A program made the translations under genes and the position numbers. DNA of 50,833 nucleotides from a bacterium. Its GTDB lineage: Bacteria > Bacillota > Bacilli > Lactobacillales > Streptococcaceae. Positions 8,392 through 16,731 of the stretch are shown here, one piece after another (within the stretch, counting starts at the first letter, position 1; each line of letters starts with the position of its first letter). Below the pieces are notes generated by a model. That model saw nothing but the letters and a program-made list of their open reading frames with translations, was not told the DNA's origin and made no database searches. The stretch spans positions 1 through 50,833 of the forward strand of contig CAJNDD010000013.1 of assembly GCA_905221435.1 (NCBI GenBank), written 5' to 3'.

Positions 8392-8657
8392 AGATAAATG
8401 AAGGAATCACGCTTGCCCTCTTGATTTGGAATTTGCTGATTTTCTTGATTTATGGCATTGACAAATCCAAGGCAAGAAGAGGTGCTTGGCGCGTCCCAGA
8501 GAAAACCTTACTCATTTTAGCCCTTACTTGTGGTGGTTTTGGTGCCTGGTTGGCAGGAATCACCTTTCACCACAAGACTAGAAAATGGTACTTTAAAACA
8601 GTTTGGTTTCTCGGGATGGTGACCACACTAGTAGCCTTATATTTTATTTGGAGGTAA
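8388..8657 (+). CDS. DUF1294 small membrane protein inside the leu operon
   Basis: An 89-residue membrane protein of the DUF1294 family, whose function is unknown. Three hydrophobic segments are visible (about 6-25, 43-60 and 70-88). The family motif YGIDKSKARRGAWRVPE lies between the first two, and GGFGAWLAGITFHHKT follows. Its start overlaps the leuB stop and leuC begins three bases after its stop, so it is co-translated with leucine genes. Whether it contributes to leucine metabolism is not shown by the sequence. Confidence 0.8.
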   Translation: MKINEGITLALLIWNLLIFLIYGIDKSKARRGAWRVPEKTLLILALTCGGFGAWLAGITFHHKTRKWYFKTVWFLGMVTTLVALYFIWR

Positions 8658-8660
8658 TGG

Positions 8661-10043
8661 ATGGCAGGAAAATCGATTTTTGACAAATTATGGGACCGCC
8701 ATGTCATCACAGGAGAAGAGGGGCAACCCCAACTCATGTATGTGGATCAGCACTATATTCATGAAGTGACTAGTCCCCAAGCTTTTCAAGGATTACGAGA
8801 TGCAGGCCGCAGATTGAGACGGCCAGACTTGACATTTGGAACCTTTGACCACAATGTACCGACCGTCAATATCTACGATATTCGAGATGTTATTTCTAAG
8901 GCCCAAATTGATAAGCTTGCTGAGAATGTTGAGGAGTTTGGGATTGAACATGCAGCTCACGGTTCTGAAAAGCAGGGGATCGTTCACATGGTAGGTCCAG
9001 AAACAGGACGGACGCAACCAGGAAAATTCATCGTCTGTGGAGATAGTCACACAGCTACTCACGGAGCTTTCGGAGCTATCGCTTTTGGAATTGGGACCAG
9101 TGAGGTCGAGCATGTCTTTGCTACCCAGACCCTCTGGCAGGTCAAACCCAAGAAAATGTTGGTAGAATTCACTGGTGTTCCTCAAAAAGGAGTTTATTCT
9201 AAGGATTACATTCTCGCCTTGATTGCCAAGTACGGCGTTGCTTGTGGTGTTGGCTATGTGGTGGAATATCGTGGGCAAGCGATTGATGCTCTGACCATGG
9301 AAGAGCGAATGACCATCTGTAACATGTCCATCGAGTTTGGTTCTAAGATGGGGATTATGAATCCAGATCAGACTACCTATGACTATCTAAAGGGACGGGA
9401 ATGTGTTCCAAAAGCTTTCGAGGAGGCAGTTGCCGATTGGAAGACGCTAGTCAGCGATGATGATGCTGTTTATGATAAGGTTATCCGGATGGATGTCTCA
9501 GACTTGGCTCCTATGGTGACCTGGGGAACCAATCCTGCTATGGGCGTCGACTTTGACAGTAGCTTCCCAGAAATTAAGGATATGAATGATGAACGAGCTT
9601 ATCATTACATGAACTTGGAGCCTGGTCAAAAGCCAGAGGATATTGAACTAGGATATATTTTTATCGGGTCTTGTACCAATGCTCGACTCAGTGACTTACA
9701 GCTGGCTGCGCGATTTGTCAAAGGGAAGAAGATTGCTCCCAACTTAACGGCTATCGTAGTACCAGGTTCTCGTCCTGTGAAACGAGCTGCGGAGAGGTTG
9801 GGCTTGGATAAGGTTTTCCTAGATGCTGGCTTTGAGTGGAGAGACCCAGGTTGCTCTATGTGCCTAGGGATGAATCCTGACAAGGTCCCTGATGGGGTCC
9901 ACTGTGCCTCAACCAGTAACCGCAACTTTGAAGACAGACAAGGATTTGGTGCTAAAACCCATCTCTGCAGTCCAGCCATGGCAGCGGCGGCAGCTATCGC
10001 AGGGCGCTTCGTAGATGTTCGGCAAATGCCAGAGGCCCAGTAA
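8661..10043 (+). CDS. leuC: 3-isopropylmalate dehydratase large subunit
   Basis: Aconitase-family large subunit that with LeuD isomerises 2- to 3-isopropylmalate. The 460 residues carry the [4Fe-4S] ligands in IGSCTNAR and [11 protein letters not shown], and the N-terminal [14 protein letters not shown] active-site segment. GGAGG lies just upstream of ATG 8661. The gene sits three bases after the DUF1294 stop and ten bases before leuD. The enzyme needs an intact iron-sulphur cluster. Confidence 0.97.
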   Translation: MAGKSIFDKLWDRHVITGEEGQPQLMYVDQHYIHEVTSPQAFQGLRDAGRRLRRPDLTFGTFDHNVPTVNIYDIRDVISKAQIDKLAENVEEFGIEHAAHGSEKQGIVHMVGPETGRTQPGKFIVCGDSHTATHGAFGAIAFGIGTSEVEHVFATQTLWQVKPKKMLVEFTGVPQKGVYSKDYILALIAKYGVACGVGYVVEYRGQAIDALTMEERMTICNMSIEFGSKMGIMNPDQTTYDYLKGRECVPKAFEEAVADWKTLVSDDDAVYDKVIRMDVSDLAPMVTWGTNPAMGVDFDSSFPEIKDMNDERAYHYMNLEPGQKPEDIELGYIFIGSCTNARLSDLQLAARFVKGKKIAPNLTAIVVPGSRPVKRAAERLGLDKVFLDAGFEWRDPGCSMCLGMNPDKVPDGVHCASTSNRNFEDRQGFGAKTHLCSPAMAAAAAIAGRFVDVRQMPEAQ

Positions 10044-10052
10044 GGAGAGGAT

Positions 10053-10646
10053 ATGGAGAAATTTACAGTTTATACGGGAACGACCGTTCCTCTTATGAAT
10101 GATAATATCGACACCGACCAAATACTCCCCAAGCAGTTTCTCAAGTTGATTGATAAGAAAGGCTTTGGTAAGTACCTCATGTATGCTTGGCGTTATCTAG
10201 ACGATAACTACACTGAGGATCCAGATTTTGTTTTTAACCGACCTGAATATCGTAAAGCCAGTATTCTTATATCGGGGGATAACTTTGGGGCGGGTTCTTC
10301 GAGGGAACACGCAGCTTGGGCTCTAGCTGACTATGGTTTTAAGGTTGTGATTGCAGGATCTTTCGGTGACATTCATTACAATAATGAACTTAATAATGGC
10401 ATGTTGCCTATTGTTCAGCCTAGGGAGGTTAGAGAAAAGCTAGCCCAACTCAAACCAAGCGACCAGGTTACCGTGAACTTGGAACAACAAAAAATCATCT
10501 CACCAGTTGGAGAATTCACTTTCGAAATCGATAGCGAATGGAAACACAAGCTATTAAATGGTTTGGATGATATCGGTATTACTTTGCAGTATGAAGACTT
10601 GATTGCTGCTTATGAAAAACAACGTCCAGCCTACTGGCAGGATTAG
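10053..10646 (+). CDS. leuD: 3-isopropylmalate dehydratase small subunit
   Basis: Swivel-domain subunit of isopropylmalate isomerase, partner of LeuC. The 197-residue protein has the N-terminal [14 protein letters not shown], the substrate-binding [17 protein letters not shown], and the phosphate-loop-like [23 protein letters not shown] precedes ATG. It is the last leucine gene; a YrdC/Sua5-like gene follows after 25 bases and before the first strong terminator, so it probably shares the transcript. Confidence 0.96.
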   Translation: MEKFTVYTGTTVPLMNDNIDTDQILPKQFLKLIDKKGFGKYLMYAWRYLDDNYTEDPDFVFNRPEYRKASILISGDNFGAGSSREHAAWALADYGFKVVIAGSFGDIHYNNELNNGMLPIVQPREVREKLAQLKPSDQVTVNLEQQKIISPVGEFTFEIDSEWKHKLLNGLDDIGITLQYEDLIAAYEKQRPAYWQD

Positions 10647-10671
10647 AAAAAATAGAAAAGGAAATAGAACT

Positions 10672-11451
10672 ATGACAAAACACATTCAATGGAACGGAGC
10701 ACTTTCACAAGAAGGCTATGACATTTTAAAAGGTGAGGGCGGATGTATCGTTTGCCCTACAAAAGTTGGTTACATTATCATGACTAGCGACAAGGCAGGA
10801 CTTGAACGCAAATTTGAAGCTAAAGAGCGTAACCGTAACAAACCAGGTGTTGTACTTTGTGGTAGCATGGACGAGCTACGCGCTTTAGCACAACTTAACC
10901 TAGAAATTGAAGCCTTCTACCAAAAACATTGGGACGAAGACATTCTCCTTGGTTGTATCCTTCCTTGGAAACCAGAAGCTTTTGAGAAATTGAAAGCATA
11001 CGGTGATGGCCGTGAAGAACTTATGACTGACGTGCGTGGTACTAGCTGTTTTGTCATCAAGTTTGGTAAAGCTGGTGAACAGTTGGCTGCTAAACTTTGG
11101 GAAGAAGGTAAGATGGTCTATGCCTCATCAGCTAACCCATCTGGAAAAGGAAACCGCGGTAAGGTGGAAGGTATCGGAGAACGTATAGAAGGAGCAGTGG
11201 ACCTTGTCATCGAGGCAGACGACTATGTGGCATCCATCCAACCGGACAAAACAATCGAAACTCGCTACGAGCAAGGTGTTATGGTGTCTATGGTTGATAA
11301 AGATGGTAAGCTCATCCCAGAACAAGGAGGAGACCGTTCAATCTCACCAGCTCCAGTTGTGATCCGCAAAGGACTTGACATTGATAAAATCATGATGCAT
11401 TTGTCAGATACCTTTAACTCATGGGACTACCGTCAGGGTGAGTATTACTAA
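10672..11451 (+). CDS. YrdC/Sua5/YciO-family protein
   Basis: A 259-residue member of the family that includes L-threonylcarbamoyl-AMP synthase (tRNA t6A formation). YrdC-type motifs are CIVCPTKVGYII near residues 20-31, KERNRNKPGVVL (the K-x-R motif) and YASSANPSGKGN (the S-x-N motif). The C-terminal ~60 residues extend beyond a minimal YrdC domain and are not recognised. AAAAGGAAA precedes ATG 10672; the longer ORF start at 10603 lies inside leuD. Because it is co-transcribed with leu genes and diverges from classical Sua5, it may be a paralogue and not the main t6A enzyme. Confidence 0.75.
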   Translation: MTKHIQWNGALSQEGYDILKGEGGCIVCPTKVGYIIMTSDKAGLERKFEAKERNRNKPGVVLCGSMDELRALAQLNLEIEAFYQKHWDEDILLGCILPWKPEAFEKLKAYGDGREELMTDVRGTSCFVIKFGKAGEQLAAKLWEEGKMVYASSANPSGKGNRGKVEGIGERIEGAVDLVIEADDYVASIQPDKTIETRYEQGVMVSMVDKDGKLIPEQGGDRSISPAPVVIRKGLDIDKIMMHLSDTFNSWDYRQGEYY

Positions 11452-11462
11452 GATAAAAATGA

Positions 11463-11507
11463 AGTCTAGTGTTAAGAGTGAATAAAGCTCTCTACACTGG
11501 GCTTTTT
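11463..11507 (+). terminator. Terminator of the leu operon
   Basis: AGTCTAGTGT pairs with ACACTGGGCT (10 bp, two wobble pairs). An inner AGAG/CTCT stem is present, followed by TTTTTG. Confidence 0.85.
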
Positions 11508-11604
11508 GTTTGGAAATTCTTTTCTTTTTTTAATAGATATGATATTCTATATATGAAATAGGGTTTTGAAATATTAAATACTAACTAGCCTATAATATGA
11601 AAAT

Positions 11605-11641
11605 GGAGCTACAAAATGGAAAAAAAAATTAAATTATTGGA
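11605..11641 (+). other. mcrB start region: SD, ATG and A9 run out of frame with the gene
   Basis: GGAG (11605-11608) lies seven bases before ATG 11616, which opens MEKK and then meets nine A at 11620-11628. In the sequence as given, that ATG leads into the wrong frame. Removing one A (A8) would give MEKKLNYWMIVAGGGG and join the mcrB frame exactly. The in-frame ATG at 11641 has no Shine-Dalgarno. TATAAT at 11591-11596, with TTGAAA 19 bp upstream, may be the promoter. Confidence 0.7.
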
Positions 11642-13263
11642 TGATAGTTGCAGGAGGAGGTGGAAAAGTTTGGTCTTTATTCAAAGAAGAGAATATAGCT
11701 TGTATAGATTTCGATTCTAATTTATCTAATATTTTAGATTACAATAATCCTGAAGAATTGAAGCAAGGAAAGCGGAGCAATTTATTTATTTGGAAGTTTG
11801 CACATGACATAAAAATAAATGATTATATAATAGCTACCTCAGGATTTAACAAAATTTTAGGTATTGGACAATGTGTGAAAACATATTACTTTGATGAAAC
11901 AAAAACAGAGTTTAAACATTGTATTGGTGTTAATTGGTTGAAAGTAGATGGTGGATGGGAATACCAAGGTAAAAAAGGTACAAGACAAACCATCAACTGG
12001 GATAGAAATTCAGAACGTATCAATTTATATAAATCTATTATAAATGGTACATACAGAAAAAATATAGAGAAAGTTGTTATAAATAAAAATATTGACGATT
12101 ATTTAGATAAATTAAAAAAATCCAAAAACCTCATCCTCCACGGTGCTCCTGGCACAGGAAAAACTTATCTTGCTAAAGAAATTGCTAAAGAATTAACGGG
12201 TGGCAACGAAGACCAAATCGAATTTGTACAGTTTCACCCTTCCTATGATTATACGGATTTTGTAGAGGGGTTGAGACCAATTCTGGGGGATGATGGGCAG
12301 ATTAACTTTGGCTTACAGGACGGTATTTTTAAGAAGTTCTGTCAGAAGGCTAAAGAAGCTCAGAAAACTGGAGGACAAGATAATTTTGAGGAAGCGTGGG
12401 GTAAGCTAACGGATGCTATCAATGAAAAGCAGGGACAATACTTCTTACCTCGTAGTTCTGTTCCAGCCAGTCTAAACAGTCAAGGGAATGTGAAGTTTGA
12501 TTCTCCTGTTGCCACAAAAGAAAAAGTGTATCTTTTGTACAAGGGTGAAGATACTAATTTAAAGTACGAAACTTATCAAAACATTGTTTTGGATCACATG
12601 AAAGAAAGTTATGGATTATGTGATTATGTATCTCCAACGATTGACACAGACAAGAATTTCGTTTTCATTATCGATGAAATCAACCGTGGGGAGATTTCTA
12701 AGATTTTTGGGGAACTCTTTTTCTCTATCGACCCTGGTTATCGTGGTGAAAAGGGGAGTGTTTCCACCCAGTATGCTAATTTACATGAGACGGATGACAA
12801 GTTTTATATTCCTGAGAATGTCTACATCATCGGAACAATGAATGATATTGACCGTTCAGTAGATACCTTTGATTTTGCTATGCGTCGTCGTTTCCGTTTT
12901 GTCGAAGTTACTGCTGAAAGCCAAGTTGCTATGTTGGATAAAGAACTAGATATCCATGCAGAAGAGGCAAAACTTCGTCTAAGAAATTTGAATGCTGCTA
13001 TCGAAAACGTTCAGGAGCTAAACAGTCATTATCATATCGGACCAAGTTATTTCCTTAAGTTGCAGGATGTAGATTTTGACTATGAATTACTCTGGTCTGA
13101 TTACCTCAAACCACTTTTGGAAGATTACTTACGAGGTTCTTATGAAGAGGCTGAAACTCTGGATACATTGAAAAAAGCATTTGATCTGACAAATATAGGA
13201 GAGGCAAGTGAGTCTATAATTGATAATAATGAAGGCGTTGAGAATGATGATGCGGATAACTGA
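11641..13263 (+). CDS. mcrB: McrB-type AAA+ GTPase of a modification-dependent restriction system
   Basis: Motor subunit of an McrBC system, which cleaves DNA with modified bases. The 540 residues read from 11641 show GAPGTGKT (168-175), Walker B FVFIIDEINR (340-349), the McrB signature MNDIDRS (400-406, MNxxDRS) and an Arg cluster at 415-417. Residues 1-130 form a separate N-terminal domain that starts like EVE/PUA-type DNA readers (MIVAGGGGKVW...). This domain is more AT-rich than the ATPase part. The real start is probably ATG 11616, joined through the A9 run by slippage or in A8 variants. mcrC overlaps the 3' end. Restricting activity is inferred from family only. Confidence 0.88.
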   Translation: MIVAGGGGKVWSLFKEENIACIDFDSNLSNILDYNNPEELKQGKRSNLFIWKFAHDIKINDYIIATSGFNKILGIGQCVKTYYFDETKTEFKHCIGVNWLKVDGGWEYQGKKGTRQTINWDRNSERINLYKSIINGTYRKNIEKVVINKNIDDYLDKLKKSKNLILHGAPGTGKTYLAKEIAKELTGGNEDQIEFVQFHPSYDYTDFVEGLRPILGDDGQINFGLQDGIFKKFCQKAKEAQKTGGQDNFEEAWGKLTDAINEKQGQYFLPRSSVPASLNSQGNVKFDSPVATKEKVYLLYKGEDTNLKYETYQNIVLDHMKESYGLCDYVSPTIDTDKNFVFIIDEINRGEISKIFGELFFSIDPGYRGEKGSVSTQYANLHETDDKFYIPENVYIIGTMNDIDRSVDTFDFAMRRRFRFVEVTAESQVAMLDKELDIHAEEAKLRLRNLNAAIENVQELNSHYHIGPSYFLKLQDVDFDYELLWSDYLKPLLEDYLRGSYEEAETLDTLKKAFDLTNIGEASESIIDNNEGVENDDADN

Positions 13264-14563
13264 TAATCAGCATAGAATTGCTAAAGAGGACTTTGTCGCA
13301 CAATATCCCAACCTAAGTCAAGCACTTCTTGATAGAACACTAGATAGCCTTTCTCGAGAGGACAATATTTTTATTTTTCCAAATGATTTGATAAATTCTC
13401 TTGATTTAGATAAGGACCAAAAGATTTTGGAAACAGTTAATCAGGAAATCAAGACAGGGAACGTGATTGGTTTTCTTGGATATGGTCAGGAAAGATTGAC
13501 GATTTCCTCTCGTTTTTCTGATAAATATAACGACCATTTTTTGCATTATCTCTTACAAAAGGTTCTCAATATCAATCTGACTAGTTTGGATGTTAGTCTA
13601 TCTCAAGAGGATAAGCTCTATCAACTCTTGGTTTACCTCTTTCCCAAGTATCTTCAAGCTGCTCTCCGAAAAGGTCTTTATAAGGAATATCAGCGATTTT
13701 TCCATAACGATAGTCATGTGAAGGGTGTACTAGATGCTGGAAATCATCTGAAAAAAAATCTCCCTTTTATGGGAAATATTGCCTATACAACAAGAGAGTT
13801 CACCTATGATAATCCACTCATGCAGTTGATTCGGCATACGATTGAGTACATAAAGAATCAGAAAGGTTTCGGAGTTCTGCTCGATAGTAATCGTGAAAAT
13901 ATGACAGAAATTACTCGTGTAACCTCATCTTATAAACTAGCTGATCGTGCCAAGATTATCAGAATGAATAAAATCAAACCCATCCGACACGCCTATTTTA
14001 GAGAGTATAGAAAATTACAGGAACTCTGCTTGATGATTCTGAGTAGAGAAAAGCATGGTCTTGGACCTCAAGCCCAAAGGGTACATGGCATTCTCTTTGA
14101 TGTTGCCTGGCTTTGGGAAGAGTATGTTTACACCTTGTTGCCAAAAGGTTTCATCCATCCACGAAATAAAGATAAGACGGACGGAATTTCAGTATTTTCT
14201 GTTGGGAAACGAAAAGTATATCCAGATTTTTATGACAGAGAACGAAAGATTGTTCTAGATGCAAAATATAAGAAACTGGAGTTCACTGAAAAAGGGATCA
14301 ATCGCGAGGACTTGTTTCAGTTGATTTCCTATTCTTATATTTTAGAAGCTGGGAAAACTTGGAAAGCTGGATTGATTTTTCCTAGTATGGAGCAGTCAGT
14401 AAATAGTGAGATAGGAAAAGTAGTGGGGTACGGAGTCTTGCTTAAAAAGTGGTCTATCCAAATTCCTCAGAATGCTTCATCCTACAGTGCGTTTTGTAAA
14501 ATGATGGAAAACTCCGCAGAAATTTTTAAAGCGATTATTGATGAAGAAGTGGGGAGAATCTAA
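13244..14563 (+). CDS. mcrC: McrC-type endonuclease subunit
   Basis: Partner of McrB that supplies the nuclease. About 439 residues are encoded. The middle part (NPLMQLIRHTIEYI, HAYFREYRKLQELCLMIL) fits the McrC helical arm. The C-terminal part has a PD-(D/E)XK-like site in VYPDFY...IVLDAKYKK, followed by QLISYSYI. The ATGs at 13244, 13247 and 13250 are all possible starts; GAAGG at 13231-13235 favours 13244. The upstream ORF extension to 13220 lies inside mcrB and lacks support. The overlap of about 20 bases with mcrB suggests coupled translation. Confidence 0.88.
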   Translation: MMMRITDNQHRIAKEDFVAQYPNLSQALLDRTLDSLSREDNIFIFPNDLINSLDLDKDQKILETVNQEIKTGNVIGFLGYGQERLTISSRFSDKYNDHFLHYLLQKVLNINLTSLDVSLSQEDKLYQLLVYLFPKYLQAALRKGLYKEYQRFFHNDSHVKGVLDAGNHLKKNLPFMGNIAYTTREFTYDNPLMQLIRHTIEYIKNQKGFGVLLDSNRENMTEITRVTSSYKLADRAKIIRMNKIKPIRHAYFREYRKLQELCLMILSREKHGLGPQAQRVHGILFDVAWLWEEYVYTLLPKGFIHPRNKDKTDGISVFSVGKRKVYPDFYDRERKIVLDAKYKKLEFTEKGINREDLFQLISYSYILEAGKTWKAGLIFPSMEQSVNSEIGKVVGYGVLLKKWSIQIPQNASSYSAFCKMMENSAEIFKAIIDEEVGRI

Positions 14564-14595
14564 TCTCTCCACTTTACTTCTCTATTCCTCAAATA

Positions 14596-14608
14596 AAAAC
14601 CGAACAAT
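14596..14608 (+). promoter_or_regulatory. PurBox upstream of guaC
   Basis: AAAACCGAACAAT matches the lactococcal/streptococcal PurBox AWWWCCGAACWWT at every position. It lies about 64 bp upstream of the predicted guaC transcription start. In the lactococcal system PurR bound to such boxes responds to PRPP, so control of guaC by purine supply is likely. Confidence 0.75.
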
Positions 14609-14630
14609 ATAGTTTGATTGTTAAAAATAT

Positions 14631-14659
14631 TTGACAAAAACTGTACTTTAGTTTATAAT
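14631..14659 (+). promoter_or_regulatory. Consensus promoter of guaC
   Basis: TTGACA (14631-14636), 17 bp, TATAAT (14654-14659): exact consensus at both hexamers. Confidence 0.92.
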
Positions 14660-14665
14660 AAATCA

Positions 14666-14736
14666 AGGAAACGTCGGAAAAGACGTAGTGATGCGAAGGC
14701 ATAGGTAGGTCATTACAAAAGAAACGAGACATCGAT
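14666..14736 (+). promoter_or_regulatory. Structured 5' leader of guaC (unassigned)
   Basis: About 70 nt of untranslated leader can fold into two alternative helices that share bases 14685-14686. ACGTC (14671-14675) pairs with GACGT (14682-14686). GTAGTGA (14685-14691) pairs with TCATTAC (14710-14716) around an inner TGC-GAAG-GCA hairpin. There is no terminator and no clear Shine-Dalgarno before the guaC ATG. It does not match a riboswitch class I can name. Confidence 0.45.
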
Positions 14737-15723
14737 ATGTTAAATGAATTTCCAATTTTTGATTACGAAGATATTCAGTTGATCCCAAATAAATGTGTCA
14801 TTAAAAGCCGTGCAGAAGCAGACACGAGTGTCACACTTGGAAATCACACTTTCAAACTACCTGTTGTGCCAGCAAATATGCAGACGATTTTGGATGAGAA
14901 CGTAGCAGAGCAACTTGCTAAAGGCGGTTACTTTTACATTATGCACCGCTTTGATGAAGCGGGGCGCATTCCTTTTATCAAACGTATGCACGATCAAGGG
15001 CTCATTGCTTCCATTTCTGTTGGTGTCAAGGATTACGAGTATGATTTTGTTAGTCAACTCAAGGCTGATGCTCCTGAGTATATCACGATTGACATTGCTC
15101 ATGGTCATGCGAATAGCGTGATTTCTATGATTCAACACATCAAGAAAGAATTACCAGATACTTTTGTCATTGCTGGCAACGTAGGAACACCAGAAGCTGT
15201 CCGTGAATTGGAAAATGCCGGTGCGGATGCTACCAAGGTTGGAATCGGTCCTGGTAAGGTTTGTATCACCAAGGTCAAGACAGGTTTTGGTACAGGTGGT
15301 TGGCAATTGGCAGCACTTCGCTGGTGTGCCAAGGCTGCGCGTAAACCGATTATCGCTGATGGTGGGATTCGTACTCATGGTGATATTGCCAAGTCTATCC
15401 GTTTCGGTGCTAGCATGGTCATGATTGGTTCCCTTTTTGCAGGACACATCGAAAGTCCAGGGAAGACAATCGAAGTCGATGGCGAACAGTTCAAAGAATA
15501 CTATGGTTCAGCTTCTCAATATCAAAAGGGTGCTTATAAAAACGTGGAAGGTAAACGCATTTTACTTCCTGCCAAAGGACATTTGCAAGATACCCTTACT
15601 GAAATGGAGCAAGATCTGCAAAGTGCAATCTCCTATGCAGGTGGACGCAAGGTTGCTGACCTCAAACACGTTGATTATGTTATCGTGAAAAACTCTATCT
15701 GGAATGGGGATGCTTCCCACTAA
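14737..15723 (+). CDS. guaC: GMP reductase
   Basis: Converts GMP to IMP with NADPH, returning guanine nucleotides to the purine pool. The 328-residue TIM barrel is close to IMP dehydrogenase but lacks the CBS pair. The catalytic Cys is residue 176 in [11 protein letters not shown], and [17 protein letters not shown] binds phosphate. The length and the [10 protein letters not shown] segment match the Gram-positive GuaC group. A PurBox and consensus promoter lie upstream. The region before the ATG has no good Shine-Dalgarno, so initiation may depend on the leader structure. Confidence 0.96.
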   Translation: MLNEFPIFDYEDIQLIPNKCVIKSRAEADTSVTLGNHTFKLPVVPANMQTILDENVAEQLAKGGYFYIMHRFDEAGRIPFIKRMHDQGLIASISVGVKDYEYDFVSQLKADAPEYITIDIAHGHANSVISMIQHIKKELPDTFVIAGNVGTPEAVRELENAGADATKVGIGPGKVCITKVKTGFGTGGWQLAALRWCAKAARKPIIADGGIRTHGDIAKSIRFGASMVMIGSLFAGHIESPGKTIEVDGEQFKEYYGSASQYQKGAYKNVEGKRILLPAKGHLQDTLTEMEQDLQSAISYAGGRKVADLKHVDYVIVKNSIWNGDASH

Positions 15724-15750
15724 TGGACGCTTAATCCACCCATAAAAAAC

Positions 15751-15779
15751 TTGTTATTAGAGCAAATTTCTGTTATAAT
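15751..15779 (+). promoter_or_regulatory. Promoter of tRNA-Arg
   Basis: TTGTTA (15751-15756), 17 bp, TATAAT (15774-15779) with TGT directly before it, 12 bp ahead of the tRNA. Confidence 0.8.
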
Positions 15780-15790
15780 AAAACAAGTTT

Positions 15791-15862
15791 CCACCCTTAG
15801 TGTAATGGATATCACGTAAGATTCCGGTTCTTGAGATGGGGGTTCGATTCCCTCAGGGTGGG
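15791..15862 (+). tRNA. tRNA-Arg (anticodon CCG)
   Basis: A complete cloverleaf folds. The acceptor is CCACCCT with AGGGTGG plus discriminator G, and there is a short D arm. The anticodon stem TAAGA/TCTTG holds loop TTCCGGT (anticodon CCG, reading CGG), and the T arm is GGGGG TTCGATT CCCTC. CCA is not encoded. The gene stands alone with its own promoter and terminator. Confidence 0.95.
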
Positions 15863-15877
15863 TGTAAACAGTCTGAG

Positions 15878-15899
15878 AAAGCCTTAAATAAGGCTTTTT
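15878..15899 (+). terminator. Terminator of tRNA-Arg
   Basis: AAAGCCTT pairs with AAGGCTTT and is followed by further T, 15 bases after the tRNA end. Confidence 0.85.
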
Positions 15900-15970
15900 C
15901 TTTATATTGCCTCCAAAATTGGAAAATTTTTTTCAAAAACTACCTCACTCTCCCCTAGCCCCGTTTTAAA

Positions 15971-15999
15971 GTGACTCAGAGGGCTTTTTTTGTTATAAT
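15971..15999 (+). promoter_or_regulatory. Promoter of rnc-smc
   Basis: TATAAT (15994-15999) with TGT before it forms an extended -10; GTGACT (15971-15976) is a fair -35 at 17 bp. AGCCC (15957) and GGGCT (15981) followed by a T run form a weak hairpin over the same region, perhaps a terminator for upstream transcripts. Confidence 0.65.
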
Positions 16000-16032
16000 A
16001 GAAAGGATCGTAATTATTAGAAAGAGGTCAGT

Positions 16033-16731
16033 ATGAAAGAATTACAAACTGTACTGAAGAAGCGTTTTGCAATCGAATTTGCAGACAAGAATTTACTGGA
16101 AACGGCCTTTACTCATACGAGTTATGCCAATGAGCACCGCCTCTTAAAAATTTCACACAATGAGCGCTTGGAATTTTTAGGAGACGCTGTTCTGCAATTA
16201 TTGATTTCCGAATATCTGTATAAAAAATATCCTAAGAAACCAGAGGGAGATTTGTCTAAACTCCGTGCCATGATTGTCCGCGAGGAGAGTTTGGCTGGTT
16301 TTGCGCGTGATTGCCAGTTTGATCAGTTTATCAAGCTAGGAAAAGGAGAAGAAAAGTCTGGTGGGCGCAATCGTGACACCATTCTTGGAGATGCCTTTGA
16401 AGCCTTTTTGGGAGCGTTGCTTTTAGACAAGGATGTTGCTAGGGTAAAAGAGTTTATCTATCAGGTCATGATTCCCAAGGTTGAGGCAGGTGACTTTGAG
16501 ATGATTACGGATTACAAGACGCACTTGCAAGAGTTGCTCCAGGTCAATGGAGATGTAGATATTCGCTACCAGGTGACTTCTGAGATGGGACCTGCCCATG
16601 ATAAGGTTTTTGATGTAGAAGTTCTGGTTGAAGGCAAGAGTATCGGAAAAGGACAAGGACGCTCCAAAAAATTAGCAGAGCAGGAAGCCGCGAAAAATGC
16701 AGTGGAGAAAGGGCTGGATTCATGTATTTAA
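16033..16731 (+). CDS. rnc: Ribonuclease III
   Basis: Double-stranded-RNA endonuclease used in rRNA processing and RNA decay. The 232 residues contain the signature NERLEFLGD (43-51) with the metal-binding acidic residues, the second acidic motif in [11 protein letters not shown] (120-130), and a C-terminal dsRNA-binding domain (about 160-230, ending [18 protein letters not shown]). AGAGG precedes the ATG. The 3' end overlaps smc by ten bases, the conserved rnc-smc arrangement of streptococci. Confidence 0.97.
   Translation: MKELQTVLKKRFAIEFADKNLLETAFTHTSYANEHRLLKISHNERLEFLGDAVLQLLISEYLYKKYPKKPEGDLSKLRAMIVREESLAGFARDCQFDQFIKLGKGEEKSGGRNRDTILGDAFEAFLGALLLDKDVARVKEFIYQVMIPKVEAGDFEMITDYKTHLQELLQVNGDVDIRYQVTSEMGPAHDKVFDVEVLVEGKSIGKGQGRSKKLAEQEAAKNAVEKGLDSCI

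Noticed and set aside
13220..13243. Earlier mcrC start at 13220
   Set aside because: The extra residues lie deep in the mcrB 3' end and have no ribosome-binding site; GAAGG favours 13244.
15791..15862. tRNA-Arg as an attachment site for an integrated element
   Set aside because: No integrase gene or 3'-end duplication of the tRNA is visible nearby; rnc-smc follow directly.
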